From Bacteroidales bacterium UBA4333 (GTDB taxonomy: Bacteria > Bacteroidota > Bacteroidia > Bacteroidales > Paludibacteraceae), in the NCBI GenBank assembly GCA_002394335.1, contig DGTP01000002.1, positions 62,001-126,000 of the forward strand: a stretch of 64,000 bases of DNA, in the 5' to 3' direction. The notes under the pieces were generated by a model. The model was not told the DNA's origin and did no database searches. It saw only the letters and a program-made list of their open reading frames with translations. The position numbers and the translations under genes are program-made. Below, one piece after another: positions 25,801 through 34,547 of this stretch; positions within the stretch are counted from its first letter, which is position 1; each line of letters begins with the position of its first letter.

Positions 25801-26206
25801 CGGCAAAGACCTTGTGGTACTGGACGGAGAGACCTTCTCCAAAATCAGCAAACTACTGCTGTTCAGCAAGAAAACGGAAAACAAGATCGACTCCATCAAT
25901 GCCGAACTGACCGTCTATAAGAACGAGATAGATGTCTATCCGTTCTGCGTGCAGATGGACAACTACATGGTAGCCATGGGCGGAAGGCATAACACCAACA
26001 TGACGTTTGATTACGATATCAATGTGCTCAAGCCGATTTACCTGGGCGTGAATGTCTCAGGCGACATGGACAACCTGAAGATCAAACTCGCCAAATGCAA
26101 GTTCGCCAAAGACTTCCGCCCGATCTGGCACCGTAAGGTGGATACCGAGTCGGCTGATCTCAGAAGACGCATCCGGGAGTCAATGCGCAAGAATGTGAAG
26201 ATATAA
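22865..26206 (+). CDS. AsmA-family protein
   Basis: 1113 residues. One N-terminal transmembrane helix (about 5-30) is followed by VRDVAKEYVTVPHELGDIDLTFFSSFPEFGVRIDGLSIVNP, here given only by its family-defining parts SSFPEFGV and the repeated DSLLSAGE-like strand pattern. A very long beta-rich periplasmic body ends in an AsmA_2-like region with VDIDTLIAMIP and MLNSFKGNAEFHL. AsmA/TamB/YhdP proteins bridge inner and outer membrane and move phospholipid (recent family knowledge). A charged low-complexity stretch (EEGSEEEKSAEPEKKEAAKT, about residue 830) looks like a linker. It is cotranscribed with the lipoprotein before it and the M3 peptidase 11 bases after. Confidence 0.85.
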   Translation: MKRALVIIGITLASIVAVVVIAASVMVWVIVTPDKLTPIVRDVAKEYVTVPHELGDIDLTFFSSFPEFGVRIDGLSIVNPVEGAQSDTLLSAGEVVATIDLMAFLNDSKLDIRALTLKDVQANIYIDSVGKGNWDVFALPEDTTTEEDTEGLNLPFDEIHVDNAMMASNRLTFVDRKDSIEASINGFGFDAEIDSWDDIRLKLKTLAVSAKMQETAYATDAKIEIDLPCAVHLDSMYFQLRDAEVRVEDLALGIDGWAQIGDSIRMDAKVQARKWQIADILALVPEQYTALLKDISVDGKLSLDAHAYGVYADSVMPVVDAEAVLEDGEGQYAKMPYKAENIAARVVARLDLNDSLASTASAELAADTKQSHIEAEAGISELLGDPMIEGQVKAKANIPDFAYFMPKNLKVKGKAAADVQVKARLSELTEVDMPRGHYVDGKADINRLVVDMDDIHAELPESELRFRIPNEKPSDAVYRWLGAQLKMRSIDAKMADLKAGAGKTDLKIETNNILASSTIRANIGLACQDELKARNDSMSAKMKQPVLGLKAVYDTKAKKAMPVVDATLDAQAVEGDYTGIQAALQQTRLTAHMHQDPQRSGLLHMNAKLNTPKLTASMGDTVAAEVNTPRLAATMDYDLNDTTTLPTINADLDFARLSGNYTDIEAELQQSNITAGISSEKNQKQRPKMKATVSTTAMEVKKGETLKAKTAAFAMEAQAHYNEKAKKILLQWNPKLDVNLQKGYVELGAFTYPIEIPAIDFSYSNRIFVINRSQVHLGSSDFALSGKVNNIGEWMDGKGVLQGELDFVSDYTDVNELMAMFSAEEGSEEEKSAEPEKKEAAKTEEGPFLVPTDVDLALNTKINTADVFTEQVHNLKGKVYVRNGILALEEMGFVCNAARLQLTAMYKTPRRNHLYLGMDYHMLDVDIDTLIAMIPTVGEMVPMLNSFKGNAEFHLAAETYLNQKYEPKMSTLRGAASLAGKDLVVLDGETFSKISKLLLFSKKTENKIDSINAELTVYKNEIDVYPFCVQMDNYMVAMGGRHNTNMTFDYDINVLKPIYLGVNVSGDMDNLKIKLAKCKFAKDFRPIWHRKVDTESADLRRRIRESMRKNVKI

Positions 26207-26217
26207 ACAACAAGTAT

Positions 26218-28317
26218 ATGAAAAAACTAATTATGATGAGCTTAGCGCTCGTTTCGCTTATGGCGTGCAACAAGACAGAAGAAAATCCCTTATTGACGGA
26301 ACAGAACACTCCTTACGGAGTACCGGCGTTCGACAAGGTGAAATTAGAACACTACATGCCTGCTTTTGAGGAGGCTATCCGTCAGCAGAAAGCTGAGATC
26401 ACGGCTATCAACACGAATAAGGAGGCACCCTCCTTCGCCAACACCATTGAGGCATTGGACCGCTCCGGAATGTTGTTGGACAAGGTGCAAGGCGTGTTCT
26501 TCAACGTGCTGGAAGCAGACGGTAATGACGAGATGAACGAACTGGCAGAACAGATCTCGCCGATGCTCAGTGACCTGAGCGACGGTATTCTGCTCAACGA
26601 CACCCTTTTCGGACGCGTGAAGGCGGTGTATGAGCAGCGGGATAGTCTGGGTCTGGACGCAGAGCAGATGCGCCTGCTGACAGAGACCTACAAGTCGTTT
26701 GTGAACAACGGAGCCAACCTTCCGCCAGAGCAGAAAGCACGACTGATGGAGATTAACAAGGAGTTGGGTCTGCTGAGCCTGAAGTTCGGCAATAACGTAG
26801 TTGCCGAGACCAACGCATACCAGTACTTCGTCAAAGACGAGGCGCAACTGGCAGGTCTGCCGGAGAGCGCCAAAGCCGCAGCTGCCGAGGAAGCTGAAGC
26901 AGCCGGCCACAAAGGCGAATGGATGTTCACCCCGAAGCGTACCAGCTTCACACCGGTGCTCCAGTACTGCGAGAACAGAGAGTTGCGCAAAGAGTTGCTG
27001 ACAGCTTACACCACCCGTGGCAATCACGACAACGAAAACGACAACAAAGCCGTTATCGTCCGCGAGATGGAACTCCGCATAGAGAAAGCCAAGATGTTCG
27101 GTTATGACAACCCTGCGGATTACATTCTGGCAGACTGCATGGCAAAAGACCACCGGACGGTAGATGCTTTTCTGGCTTCCGTATGGGAGCCGTCACTGGC
27201 TGCAGCCAAACGCGAAGCCGCAGCCCTGCAGGAGATGCTGGAGAAAGATTTTCCCGGCGAGAAACTGCAGCCGTGGGACTGGTGGTACTACACCGAGAAA
27301 CTGCGTAAGGAGAAATACGACCTGAACGAAGAGGAACTGAAACCCTACTTTGAGTTGAACAATGTCCGCAAAGGCGCTTTCGATCTGGCGCATAAGTTAT
27401 ATGGTATAAACTTCGAGAAGCTGGAAGACATGCCGGTGTATAACCCGGAGGTAGAAGTCTTCAAAGTGACCGAAGCGGACGGTTCGCTGGTAGGTATTCT
27501 TTATACCGACTATTTCCCCCGCGCAGGCAAGCGTCCGGGTGCGTGGATGAATAATATAATGTCGCAATACATCGATGCCGAGGGAGTGGACCACCGTCCG
27601 GTGATCATCAACGTAGGTAACTTCAACAAGCCCACCAAAGGCAATCCTTCGCTGCTGTCGATGGACGATGTAGAGACCTTGTTCCATGAGTTCGGGCACG
27701 CACTGCACGGCTTGCTGTCAAAGGCGCACTACAAGACCCTGAGCGGCACCAACACCCCGCGTGATTTCGTGGAGTTGCCGTCCCAGTTCATGGAGAACTA
27801 CTGCTACGAGCCGGAGATCATCCGCACGTATGCGCGCCATTATGAGACGGGCGAGGTTATTCCCGACAGCCTGATCCGGAAAATCAACGATGCCGGCAAG
27901 TTCAACCAGGGATTTGTGACCACCGAACTTCTCTCGGCTTCCATCCTCGATATGGACTTCCACGAGCTGACCACCGCCGAAGGTCTGGATGTCAATGCCT
28001 TTGAGGCACAGAGCCTGCAGAAGATGGGTATGATCGATGAGATTATTGTCCGCTATCGTCCTACCTTCTACAACCATATTTTCACCACCGGTTACGAAGC
28101 AGGCTATTACAGCTATACATGGTCGGCTGTGCTGGACGCAGACGCTTTCGCAGCATTCAAAGAGACCGGGGATATCACCAACCCGGAGGTAGCCAAGCGC
28201 TTCCGTCATCTCTTAGAGCAAGGCGGTACCCGCGATGCACAGGAACTGTATGAGGAGTTCCGCGGCAAAGCAGCCGACCCGCAACACCTGCTCCGCCGCA
28301 AGGGTTTTATCGAGTAA
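26218..28317 (+). CDS. M3-family peptidyl-dipeptidase lipoprotein (Dcp-like)
   Basis: 699 residues. The signal peptide ends in a lipobox with Cys17 (SLMACNKTEE), so the enzyme is probably an envelope lipoprotein. The zinc site is His490-Glu491-x-x-His494 in LFHEFGHALHG, with the conserved ENYCYEPE segment about 40 residues later supplying the third ligand. The body matches oligopeptidase/Dcp enzymes throughout (NTIEALDRSG, GNFNKPTKGNPSLLS, GYYSYTWSAVLDADAF). It removes dipeptides from the C-terminus of peptides, or cleaves short oligopeptides, for nutrition. Length is normal. It is last in the tightly spaced run that begins with ileS. Confidence 0.93.
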   Translation: MKKLIMMSLALVSLMACNKTEENPLLTEQNTPYGVPAFDKVKLEHYMPAFEEAIRQQKAEITAINTNKEAPSFANTIEALDRSGMLLDKVQGVFFNVLEADGNDEMNELAEQISPMLSDLSDGILLNDTLFGRVKAVYEQRDSLGLDAEQMRLLTETYKSFVNNGANLPPEQKARLMEINKELGLLSLKFGNNVVAETNAYQYFVKDEAQLAGLPESAKAAAAEEAEAAGHKGEWMFTPKRTSFTPVLQYCENRELRKELLTAYTTRGNHDNENDNKAVIVREMELRIEKAKMFGYDNPADYILADCMAKDHRTVDAFLASVWEPSLAAAKREAAALQEMLEKDFPGEKLQPWDWWYYTEKLRKEKYDLNEEELKPYFELNNVRKGAFDLAHKLYGINFEKLEDMPVYNPEVEVFKVTEADGSLVGILYTDYFPRAGKRPGAWMNNIMSQYIDAEGVDHRPVIINVGNFNKPTKGNPSLLSMDDVETLFHEFGHALHGLLSKAHYKTLSGTNTPRDFVELPSQFMENYCYEPEIIRTYARHYETGEVIPDSLIRKINDAGKFNQGFVTTELLSASILDMDFHELTTAEGLDVNAFEAQSLQKMGMIDEIIVRYRPTFYNHIFTTGYEAGYYSYTWSAVLDADAFAAFKETGDITNPEVAKRFRHLLEQGGTRDAQELYEEFRGKAADPQHLLRRKGFIE

Positions 28318-28349
28318 GGATTTATGTATAAAAAGAGTCCACAAAACCT

Positions 28350-29261
28350 GTGTTTCAGATATTGAAACATATCACGCAACTTCCCCTGCCGATAGCTATC
28401 CTGCTATTGGCGGGGGAGTGTGTTCCATGGCTCATCTCGATGGGGTCACAGCCGACAGGAGAAGTGATTGTCACTCTTCTCTTTGCCGGATTGGCTGCAT
28501 CGCTGATGGTTTTCTTCTTCAGGGAGACTACCATTGTGCACGACCTGGACTATCTGCCGGCTGTGCTGTATATGGGTGCCATGGCCGTTTTCCCGTCGCT
28601 CCACACCGGATGGGAAGCCCAATTGGTGGTTCTGGTACTGATCGGATTAGTGGCACTTCTATACCGCGGATTCAGACAAAAGGACTCTACTCGTGACGCT
28701 TTTACAGCCACCTTGATAATGCTTCTTTCCTCCCTGCTGATACCTGATATCATCTGGCTGGTACCGGGGATTTGGATTGCCTATATGTTGCTGTCGTCAT
28801 TCAATTTCAGGACACTGCTGGCAACGCTTATCGCCATAGGCACGTTTGCTCTGTACGTCGGTCTGGCTATTTGGCAAGGATGGATGCAAAACCCCTATGC
28901 CGGGATACTTGACCGTCACTGGATATTCGAGGTGGTCGATGCAGAGGAGTGGCTCATGCCGGTAGTGCTTGCCGGATTAGGGTTGTATTATTTCATTTTT
29001 GCCGTAGTGCGCTCCGAGCGCGAAAGCATCCGCCAGCGCACGGTGCTAATGCTCTGCTCGCTGTTCTACGTACCGGTAGTAGCAATGTGCGTATGGCCTA
29101 CTCTGCCGCTGATGGTAGTACCGGTAGTGCTGGCTTTGCTTACCGGATTAGGTACAATCTTCTACCGCCAGAAAGACTCCGTTCACCGCGGCATCGTATT
29201 TCTGATTTACTGGCTTCTTCTGATAGCCGTTTACATTGCTCCCAGTCTGATAATAGACTAA
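28350..29261 (+). CDS. Uncharacterised polytopic membrane protein
   Basis: 303 residues, nearly all hydrophobic: about eight to ten helices with loops such as YRGFRQKDSTRD and VRSERESIRQRTV. No family recognised. The proposed start is a GTG at 28350 (VFQILKHITQLPLPI); no in-frame ATG lies upstream, and the next Met is inside the first helices. It follows the M3 peptidase by 32 bp on the same strand. A weak GC hairpin (29267-29281) follows the stop. No function is proposed. Confidence 0.65.
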   Translation: MFQILKHITQLPLPIAILLLAGECVPWLISMGSQPTGEVIVTLLFAGLAASLMVFFFRETTIVHDLDYLPAVLYMGAMAVFPSLHTGWEAQLVVLVLIGLVALLYRGFRQKDSTRDAFTATLIMLLSSLLIPDIIWLVPGIWIAYMLLSSFNFRTLLATLIAIGTFALYVGLAIWQGWMQNPYAGILDRHWIFEVVDAEEWLMPVVLAGLGLYYFIFAVVRSERESIRQRTVLMLCSLFYVPVVAMCVWPTLPLMVVPVVLALLTGLGTIFYRQKDSVHRGIVFLIYWLLLIAVYIAPSLIID

Positions 29262-29305
29262 AACAGGGCTATTCTGCCCCAATTCTCAAGCAAAAGAAAA
29301 AAAAA

Positions 29306-29337
29306 TTTGCGTATATCCACAATAATTTGTATCTTTG
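29306..29337 (+). promoter_or_regulatory. typA promoter
   Basis: TTTG at 29306, 20 nt, TATCTTTG at 29330-29337; 70 nt upstream of the chosen ATG. Confidence 0.85.
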
Positions 29338-29407
29338 CGGGCTATTTTGCGCGAGTGTGCGCTCGTGAGTACGTACACAAGGCGTGCAGGCAGATACAAA
29401 CCAAATT

Positions 29408-31222
29408 ATGCAGAATATACGAAACATAGCAATTATTGCACATGTCGATCATGGTAAAACGACCTTGGTTGACAAGATGCTGTACACGGCTAATGTAGTG
29501 AGCCGTCAGCAATCAGAGTTTAGTGACCAACCCAAAGAATTGATCTTGGACAACAACGACTTGGAGCGGGAGCGTGGAATCACGATCCTTGCCAAGAACG
29601 TAGCCATCGACTACAAGGGCACGAAGATCAACATTATCGACACTCCGGGTCACGCGGACTTCGGAGGCGAGGTGGAGCGTGTGCTGAATATGGCAGACGG
29701 CGTACTGCTGCTGGTAGATGCTTTCGAGGGAGCGATGCCCCAGACGCGCTTTGTGCTGCAGAAGGCATTGGAGCTGAACCTCAAGCCTATTGTGGTGATC
29801 AACAAAGTAGACAAACTCAACTGCCGTCCTGACGAGGTGCAAGAAGAGGTGTTTGACCTGATGCTGAACCTCGACGCCACCGACGATCAGCTGGATTTCC
29901 AGACTATCTATGGTAGTGCCAAGAACGGCTGGATGTCCACCGACTGGCGCAAGCCGACAAATGACCTGACGGCATTGATGGACGCCATCGTAGAGTATAT
30001 CCCGGCTCCGAAAGAGAACGAGGGCACACCGCAGATGCTGATCACTTCGCTGGATTACAATCCCTATGTAGGCCGAATAGCCATCGGCAGGGTGCATCGC
30101 GGAGAGTTCAAGGACGGACAGACAGTCACTTTGGCCAAGAAAGACGGTACGATGGTCAAGACCAAGATCAAGGAGTTGCACACCTTCTCCGGCATGGGTC
30201 ATGTAAAGACCGATGTAGTGAAGAACGGTGATATATGCGCCATGATCGGTATTGACGGTTTCGAGATCGGTGACACGGTCTGCGATGCCGTAGCACCTGA
30301 GGCATTGAAGCCTATTGCCATCGACGAGCCGACGATGTCGATGACCTTCTGTATCAACGACAGTCCGTTCTTCGGCAAGGAGGGCAAGTTCGTAACAAGC
30401 CGCCATATACAGGAGCGACTGAACAAAGAGCTGGAGAAGAACCTTGCTCTGCGTGTGGAGAAAGGCGCAGAAGAGAGCAGTTGGCGTGTGTTCGGCCGCG
30501 GTGTACTGCACCTGAGTGTGCTGATTGAGACCATGCGCCGCGAGGGTTACGAGTTGCAAGTGGGTCAGCCGCAGGTGATTGTCAAAGAGATTGACGGCGT
30601 CAAATGCGAGCCGGTAGAGTCTCTGACAGTCAACACTCCGGAAGAGTGCTCGGGCAAGATCATCGAGTTTGTCTCCACCCACAAAGGCGAGATGACCAAG
30701 ATGGAGATGGTCAACGACCGTGTGCATCTGGAGTTCACTATTCCGAGCCGTGGTATCATGGGAATGCGTACTTATGTGATGAACGTGAGTGCCGGTGAGG
30801 CTATCATGGCACACCGTTTCCTGGAGTTCCAGCCATGGAAGGGCGAGATACAGAAGCGTACCAACGGGTCGCTGATTGCGATGGAAGCCGGTACAGCGTA
30901 TGCCTATGCTCTGGACAAGCTACAGGATCGCGGCAAGTTCTTCATCTATCCGCAGGAGGAGGTCTATGCCGGTCAGGTAGTGGGCGAGAATGCCAAGGAG
31001 GGCGACATCGTCATCAATGTCACCAAGAGCAAGAAGCTGACTAACATGCGTTCCAAGTCGGCAGACGACAAAGCCACATTGCCGCCACCGGTTCAGATGA
31101 GTCTGGAGGAGGCTTTGGAGTATATCAAGGAGGATGAGTATGTAGAGGTAACGCCGCAGTCGATGCGTATCCGCAAGATCATCCTTGACGAACTGGAGCG
31201 CAAACGCGCAGGACGCGCATAA
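29408..31222 (+). CDS. typA: Translational GTPase TypA/BipA
   Basis: 604 residues from the ATG at 29408 (MQNIRNIAIIAHVDHGKTT); the frame extends eight codons further, with no better start. G1 AHVDHGKTT, the switch I region with ERERGITI, G3 DTPGHADFGGEV and G4 NKVDK are all present. They are followed by the elongation-factor beta-barrel, EF-G III/V-like domains and the TypA-specific C-terminal domain (KEGDIVINVTKSKKLTNMRS). It binds 70S ribosomes and assists ribosome assembly and stress adaptation. It has its own promoter at 29306-29337. A small 8-nt array follows the stop before tig. Confidence 0.97.
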   Translation: MQNIRNIAIIAHVDHGKTTLVDKMLYTANVVSRQQSEFSDQPKELILDNNDLERERGITILAKNVAIDYKGTKINIIDTPGHADFGGEVERVLNMADGVLLLVDAFEGAMPQTRFVLQKALELNLKPIVVINKVDKLNCRPDEVQEEVFDLMLNLDATDDQLDFQTIYGSAKNGWMSTDWRKPTNDLTALMDAIVEYIPAPKENEGTPQMLITSLDYNPYVGRIAIGRVHRGEFKDGQTVTLAKKDGTMVKTKIKELHTFSGMGHVKTDVVKNGDICAMIGIDGFEIGDTVCDAVAPEALKPIAIDEPTMSMTFCINDSPFFGKEGKFVTSRHIQERLNKELEKNLALRVEKGAEESSWRVFGRGVLHLSVLIETMRREGYELQVGQPQVIVKEIDGVKCEPVESLTVNTPEECSGKIIEFVSTHKGEMTKMEMVNDRVHLEFTIPSRGIMGMRTYVMNVSAGEAIMAHRFLEFQPWKGEIQKRTNGSLIAMEAGTAYAYALDKLQDRGKFFIYPQEEVYAGQVVGENAKEGDIVINVTKSKKLTNMRSKSADDKATLPPPVQMSLEEALEYIKEDEYVEVTPQSMRIRKIILDELERKRAGRA

Positions 31223-31225
31223 GCA

Positions 31226-31249
31226 ATTTGAGGATTTGAAGATTTGAAA
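31226..31249. repeat. 8-nt tandem array (3 units, atttgaag) between typA and tig
   Basis: atttgagg, atttgaag, atttgaaa. It begins 4 nt after the typA stop. Confidence 0.75.
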
Positions 31250-31267
31250 AATTAAATTATATTATTT

Positions 31268-32602
31268 ATGAAGATTGAACAATCAGAGATCAAGGATCTC
31301 ACCGCTGTGCTCAGTATCACCATCGAGCCGGCAGACTATCAAGAGACCGTTCAGCAGGAGCTGAAGAAAATCCGCCAGAAGGCACAGATTCCGGGCTTCC
31401 GTCCCGGCATGGTACCACTTGGCTTGGTAAAGAAAATGTATGGCAAGGGCGTTCTGGCAGACGTACTGAACCGCCTGGTAGGTGAGAACCTGCAGAAGCA
31501 CATTGAGGAGAAGGATCTGCACGTACTGGGCGATCCGATGCCCAATGACGAGTTGACCAAGAATATCGACCTGGACAACGAGGACACCTTCACTTTTGCA
31601 TTCGACATCGCAGTAGCCCCTGAGTTCGATGCCAAACTGAACGGCAAGAACAAACTGACCTACTACACCATCGATGTTACCGACGAGATGGTTGACAAGC
31701 AGGTACAGAGCTATGCAGATCGTTTCGGCGAATATGTAGAGGTAGAGGATGTGAAAGAAGGCGACGTACTGCGTGGTCTTCTGACCGAGCAGAAAGAAGG
31801 CGGTATCGTAAAAGAGAACGCTATCCTGAATCCTCAATACATGAAGGAGAAGAAACAGCAGAAGCTGTTCGCCAAGGCTAAGAAAGGCGATATCATCACC
31901 TTCAACCCGATGAAGGCTTACGGCAGCGAGGTAGAGGTTAGTTCGATGCTGTCTATCAGCAAAGAGGAGGCAACCGGTCTGGAGTCGGATTTCACGTTCG
32001 AGATCCAGTCCATCACTCGTCATGAGGCAAGCAAGATCGACGGCGAACTCTTCGCCAAAGTCTATGGCAACGATGTACCGAAAGACGAGAAGGAGTTCCG
32101 TGCCCGCGTGAAGGCCGAGCTCGAGCAGAACATGGCAGAGGACTCGAAGTACAAATTCGGTCTGGATGCCAAAGAGGCTATCATGAAGAAGATGGAGAAA
32201 GTGGCACTGCCTGAGACTTTCCTCAAGAACTGGGTACTCAAGACCGACGAGAAGATGACGGCAGAGCAGTTGGACAAGGAGTTCCCTGCAATGTTAGAGC
32301 AGCTGAAATGGCAGCTGGCCAAAGACCAGTTGATGAAGGCATACGAGATCAAGGTTGAGAAAGAGGATGTAGAGGCTTATGCCAAAGAGGTAGCGCGTAT
32401 GCAGTTCATGCAGTACGGTCTGATGCACATCGAGGATCAGTACTTGGACAACTACGCCCAAGAGATGCTCAAGAAAGAGGATCAGCTCCGCGGTATTGTA
32501 GAGCGCGTGGCAGAGAACAAGATCTACGAGGCTGTGAAAGGTGTAGCCAAGATCGAGGAGAAGACCATCTCTCACGAGGATTTCGGCAAGTTGTTTAATT
32601 AA
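31268..32602 (+). CDS. tig: Trigger factor
   Basis: 444 residues. The N-terminal ribosome-binding domain contains the signature GFRPGMVP (residues 39-46), equivalent to the GFRxGKxP ribosome-docking loop. The middle region (about 140-230) is weak as a PPIase domain, as usual in Bacteroidetes trigger factors. The C-terminal helical chaperone domain is charged and helical (AYEIKVEKEDVEAYAKEVAR). It binds nascent chains at the ribosome exit tunnel. It lies 45 bp downstream of typA with no promoter of its own seen, so probably cotranscribed. Confidence 0.93.
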   Translation: MKIEQSEIKDLTAVLSITIEPADYQETVQQELKKIRQKAQIPGFRPGMVPLGLVKKMYGKGVLADVLNRLVGENLQKHIEEKDLHVLGDPMPNDELTKNIDLDNEDTFTFAFDIAVAPEFDAKLNGKNKLTYYTIDVTDEMVDKQVQSYADRFGEYVEVEDVKEGDVLRGLLTEQKEGGIVKENAILNPQYMKEKKQQKLFAKAKKGDIITFNPMKAYGSEVEVSSMLSISKEEATGLESDFTFEIQSITRHEASKIDGELFAKVYGNDVPKDEKEFRARVKAELEQNMAEDSKYKFGLDAKEAIMKKMEKVALPETFLKNWVLKTDEKMTAEQLDKEFPAMLEQLKWQLAKDQLMKAYEIKVEKEDVEAYAKEVARMQFMQYGLMHIEDQYLDNYAQEMLKKEDQLRGIVERVAENKIYEAVKGVAKIEEKTISHEDFGKLFN

Positions 32603-32621
32603 GATCGCTACGCTGACAGAA

Positions 32622-32695
32622 TATAGACCGTTACGCTGATAGAAGCGAACGGTCTATAATCTATCAGAGAGCAATGCGAACGGTCTATAATCTAT
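32622..32695. repeat. Inverted and direct repeats between tig and mpl
   Basis: tatagaccgtt (32622-32632) pairs with aacggtctata (32648-32658), which is present again at 32679-32689. The 20-bp unit starting gcgaacggtctataatct occurs at 32645 and 32676. The hairpin may end tig transcription, and the second copy abuts the mpl ATG by 1 base. Confidence 0.8.
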
Positions 32696-32696
32696 T

Positions 32697-34049
32697 ATGG
32701 TTCACATTCATTTTATAGCTATCGGTGGCGCCGCCATGCACAACCTTGCCATGGCGGTGGCTTCCAAACCCGGGTACAAGGTGACAGGTTCGGATGACGA
32801 GATCTTCGACCCTGCCCTGACGCACCTGCGTGAAGCAGGCCTGCTGCCCGACGAGACGGGATGGCACCCTGAGCGCATCACGAAGGACATCGATGCCGTC
32901 ATCTTGGGCATGCATGCCAGAGAAGACAATCCGGAGTTGGTCAAAGCACGCGAACTGGGACTGAAGATCTACTCTTTCCCTGAGTATCTGTACGAGCAGA
33001 CGAAGGATAAGATCCGCATCGTCGTCGGCGGCAGCCACGGCAAGACCACTACGACAGCTATGATCTTGTATGTGTTACAGCGTCTGGGCATAGAAGCCGA
33101 CTATATGGTAGGTGCCCAGATAGAGGGTTTTGAGCGGATGGTGAGGTTAAGCGACAGTGCCAAGTATGCTGTCTTTGAGGGCGACGAATACCTCACCTCT
33201 CCGCTGGACTTGCGCTCTAAGTTTCTGTGGTATCACCCCCACATTGCCATTCTGACAGGCATTGCGTGGGATCATATCAATGTCTTCCCCACTTTCCCGC
33301 AATACGTGGATACCTTCCGGAAGTTTGTGAATTCAATTGAGCCGTCAGCCGTCAGCCATCAGAAGTCAGCCTTCATTTATTATCAGGGCGACGAGAACCT
33401 GAGGCTCTTGGCGGAAGAAGTCAGCCATCAGCCATCAGCTATCAGCTGTATTCCGTACGATGCGTATGAGGGCGATGTAAAGATGCAGGTGTTCGGCAAA
33501 CATAACATGCAAAATCTGCAGGCAGCCATGCTGGCGTGCCATTGCATCGGTGTAGCGCCCAATGATTTCTATCGCGAGATCAGCACTTTCACGGGAGCGT
33601 CGAATCGGTTGGAGAAGATATGCGAGACGACGGACAGCGTGGCTTACAAGGACTTCGCCCATTCGCCGAGCAAACTGAAAGCGACCATCAATGCGGTGCG
33701 CGAACGGTATCCGGAAAAGAAACTCATTGCCTGCATGGAGCTACATACCTTCAGCAGTCTGATGGCAGATTTTCTGCCGCAGTACAAGGATTGTATGGCA
33801 GAGGCGGATGAGGCTTTTGTGTATTTCAACCCGAAGGTGATAGAGCACAAACGCCTGACTCCGATCACAAAAGAAGAAGTCCGTGAGGCTTTTGGCACGA
33901 AAAATGTGGAGGTCTTTACGGAGAGCGCAGCGTTACAGGAGCGTTTGAAGGATATAAGCTATACTAACACTGCGCTGCTCATGATGTCTTCGGGGACATT
34001 CGACGGCGTTGATGTAAAGGATTTTGCCTGTAAGCTGTTAAGCCGTTAA
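32697..34049 (+). CDS. mpl: UDP-N-acetylmuramate:L-alanyl-gamma-D-glutamyl-meso-DAP ligase
   Basis: 450 residues. Mur-ligase fold: the N-terminal GGAAMHNLA loop binds the UDP moiety, the P-loop is GGSHGKTTTTAM (about residue 112), and the central-domain EGDEYLTSPLD and DHINVFPTFPQY match Mpl rather than MurC. The C-terminal domain contains YKDFAHSPSKLKATI. Mpl reattaches recovered murein tripeptide to UDP-MurNAc in peptidoglycan recycling. Two 28-bp arrays of 7-nt units interrupt the gene in frame (33344-33371 and 33420-33447), adding EPSAVSHQKSAF and VSHQPSAIS loops on either side of a conserved stretch. The stop codon lies inside a further 8-nt array. Confidence 0.93.
   Translation: MVHIHFIAIGGAAMHNLAMAVASKPGYKVTGSDDEIFDPALTHLREAGLLPDETGWHPERITKDIDAVILGMHAREDNPELVKARELGLKIYSFPEYLYEQTKDKIRIVVGGSHGKTTTTAMILYVLQRLGIEADYMVGAQIEGFERMVRLSDSAKYAVFEGDEYLTSPLDLRSKFLWYHPHIAILTGIAWDHINVFPTFPQYVDTFRKFVNSIEPSAVSHQKSAFIYYQGDENLRLLAEEVSHQPSAISCIPYDAYEGDVKMQVFGKHNMQNLQAAMLACHCIGVAPNDFYREISTFTGASNRLEKICETTDSVAYKDFAHSPSKLKATINAVRERYPEKKLIACMELHTFSSLMADFLPQYKDCMAEADEAFVYFNPKVIEHKRLTPITKEEVREAFGTKNVEVFTESAALQERLKDISYTNTALLMMSSGTFDGVDVKDFACKLLSR
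33344..33371 (+). repeat. 7-nt tandem array in mpl (4 units)
   Basis: gtcagcc, gtcagcc, atcagaa, gtcagcc. Confidence 0.9.
33420..33447 (+). repeat. 7-nt tandem array in mpl (4 units), second site
   Basis: gtcagcc, atcagcc, atcagct, atcagct; 48 bp after the first array. Confidence 0.9.
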
Positions 34050-34087
34050 ACTGTTAAGCTGTTAAATTGTTAAGCTGTTAAACTGTT
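34035..34087. repeat. 8-nt tandem array spanning the mpl / dCMP deaminase junction
   Basis: Six to seven units of ctgttaag/ctgttaaa. The mpl stop (TAA at 34047-34049) lies in the array and the array ends at 34087, directly before the ATG of the next gene. Same word family as 53661-53697. Confidence 0.92.
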
Positions 34088-34543
34088 ATGACGAAAGAAG
34101 AGAAGCAACAGAAGAGGGATTACCTCTATATGCGGATGGCTCGTACGTGGGCGGAGAACAGTTATTGTGTACGCCGCAAAGTGGGCGCGTTGCTGGTAAA
34201 AGATCAGATGATCATCTCTGATGGTTATAACGGCACCCCATCTGGTTTTGAGAACATCTGCGAGGATGAGAACAATGTCTCGAAACCTTATGTACTGCAC
34301 GCAGAAGCGAATGCACTGACCAAAGTAGCCCGGTCGAACAACAGTTCGGAAGGGGCTACATTGTATGTGACAGCCAGTCCGTGTCTGGAGTGCTCGAAAC
34401 TGATCATCCAGTCTGGTATCAAGAGAGTGGTTTATGGAGAGGAATACCGGCTGATGGACGGTGTAGAGTTGCTCAAAAGAGCCGGAATAGAGGTTCAGTT
34501 TTTGAAACCGGTTTCAGAACCGGAGCAAGATATAAATATTTAA
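34088..34543 (+). CDS. Deoxycytidylate (dCMP) deaminase
   Basis: 151 residues. Zinc-dependent cytidine deaminase fold with His71-Ala-Glu73 (HAEAN) and Cys99/Cys102 in PCLECSK. The N-terminal MARTWAENSYCVRRKVGALLV and the GYNGTPSGFEN segment are typical of the ComEB/dCMP deaminase family. It converts dCMP to dUMP for thymidylate synthesis. The start codon directly abuts the 8-nt array, leaving no Shine-Dalgarno sequence. It is followed after 4 bases by the S41 protease gene. Confidence 0.92.
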   Translation: MTKEEKQQKRDYLYMRMARTWAENSYCVRRKVGALLVKDQMIISDGYNGTPSGFENICEDENNVSKPYVLHAEANALTKVARSNNSSEGATLYVTASPCLECSKLIIQSGIKRVVYGEEYRLMDGVELLKRAGIEVQFLKPVSEPEQDINI

Positions 34544-34547
34544 GGAT

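Noticed and set aside
34035..34087. Array considered as a CRISPR fragment
   Set aside because: Units are 8 nt and contiguous with no spacers; likewise for all other arrays in the window.
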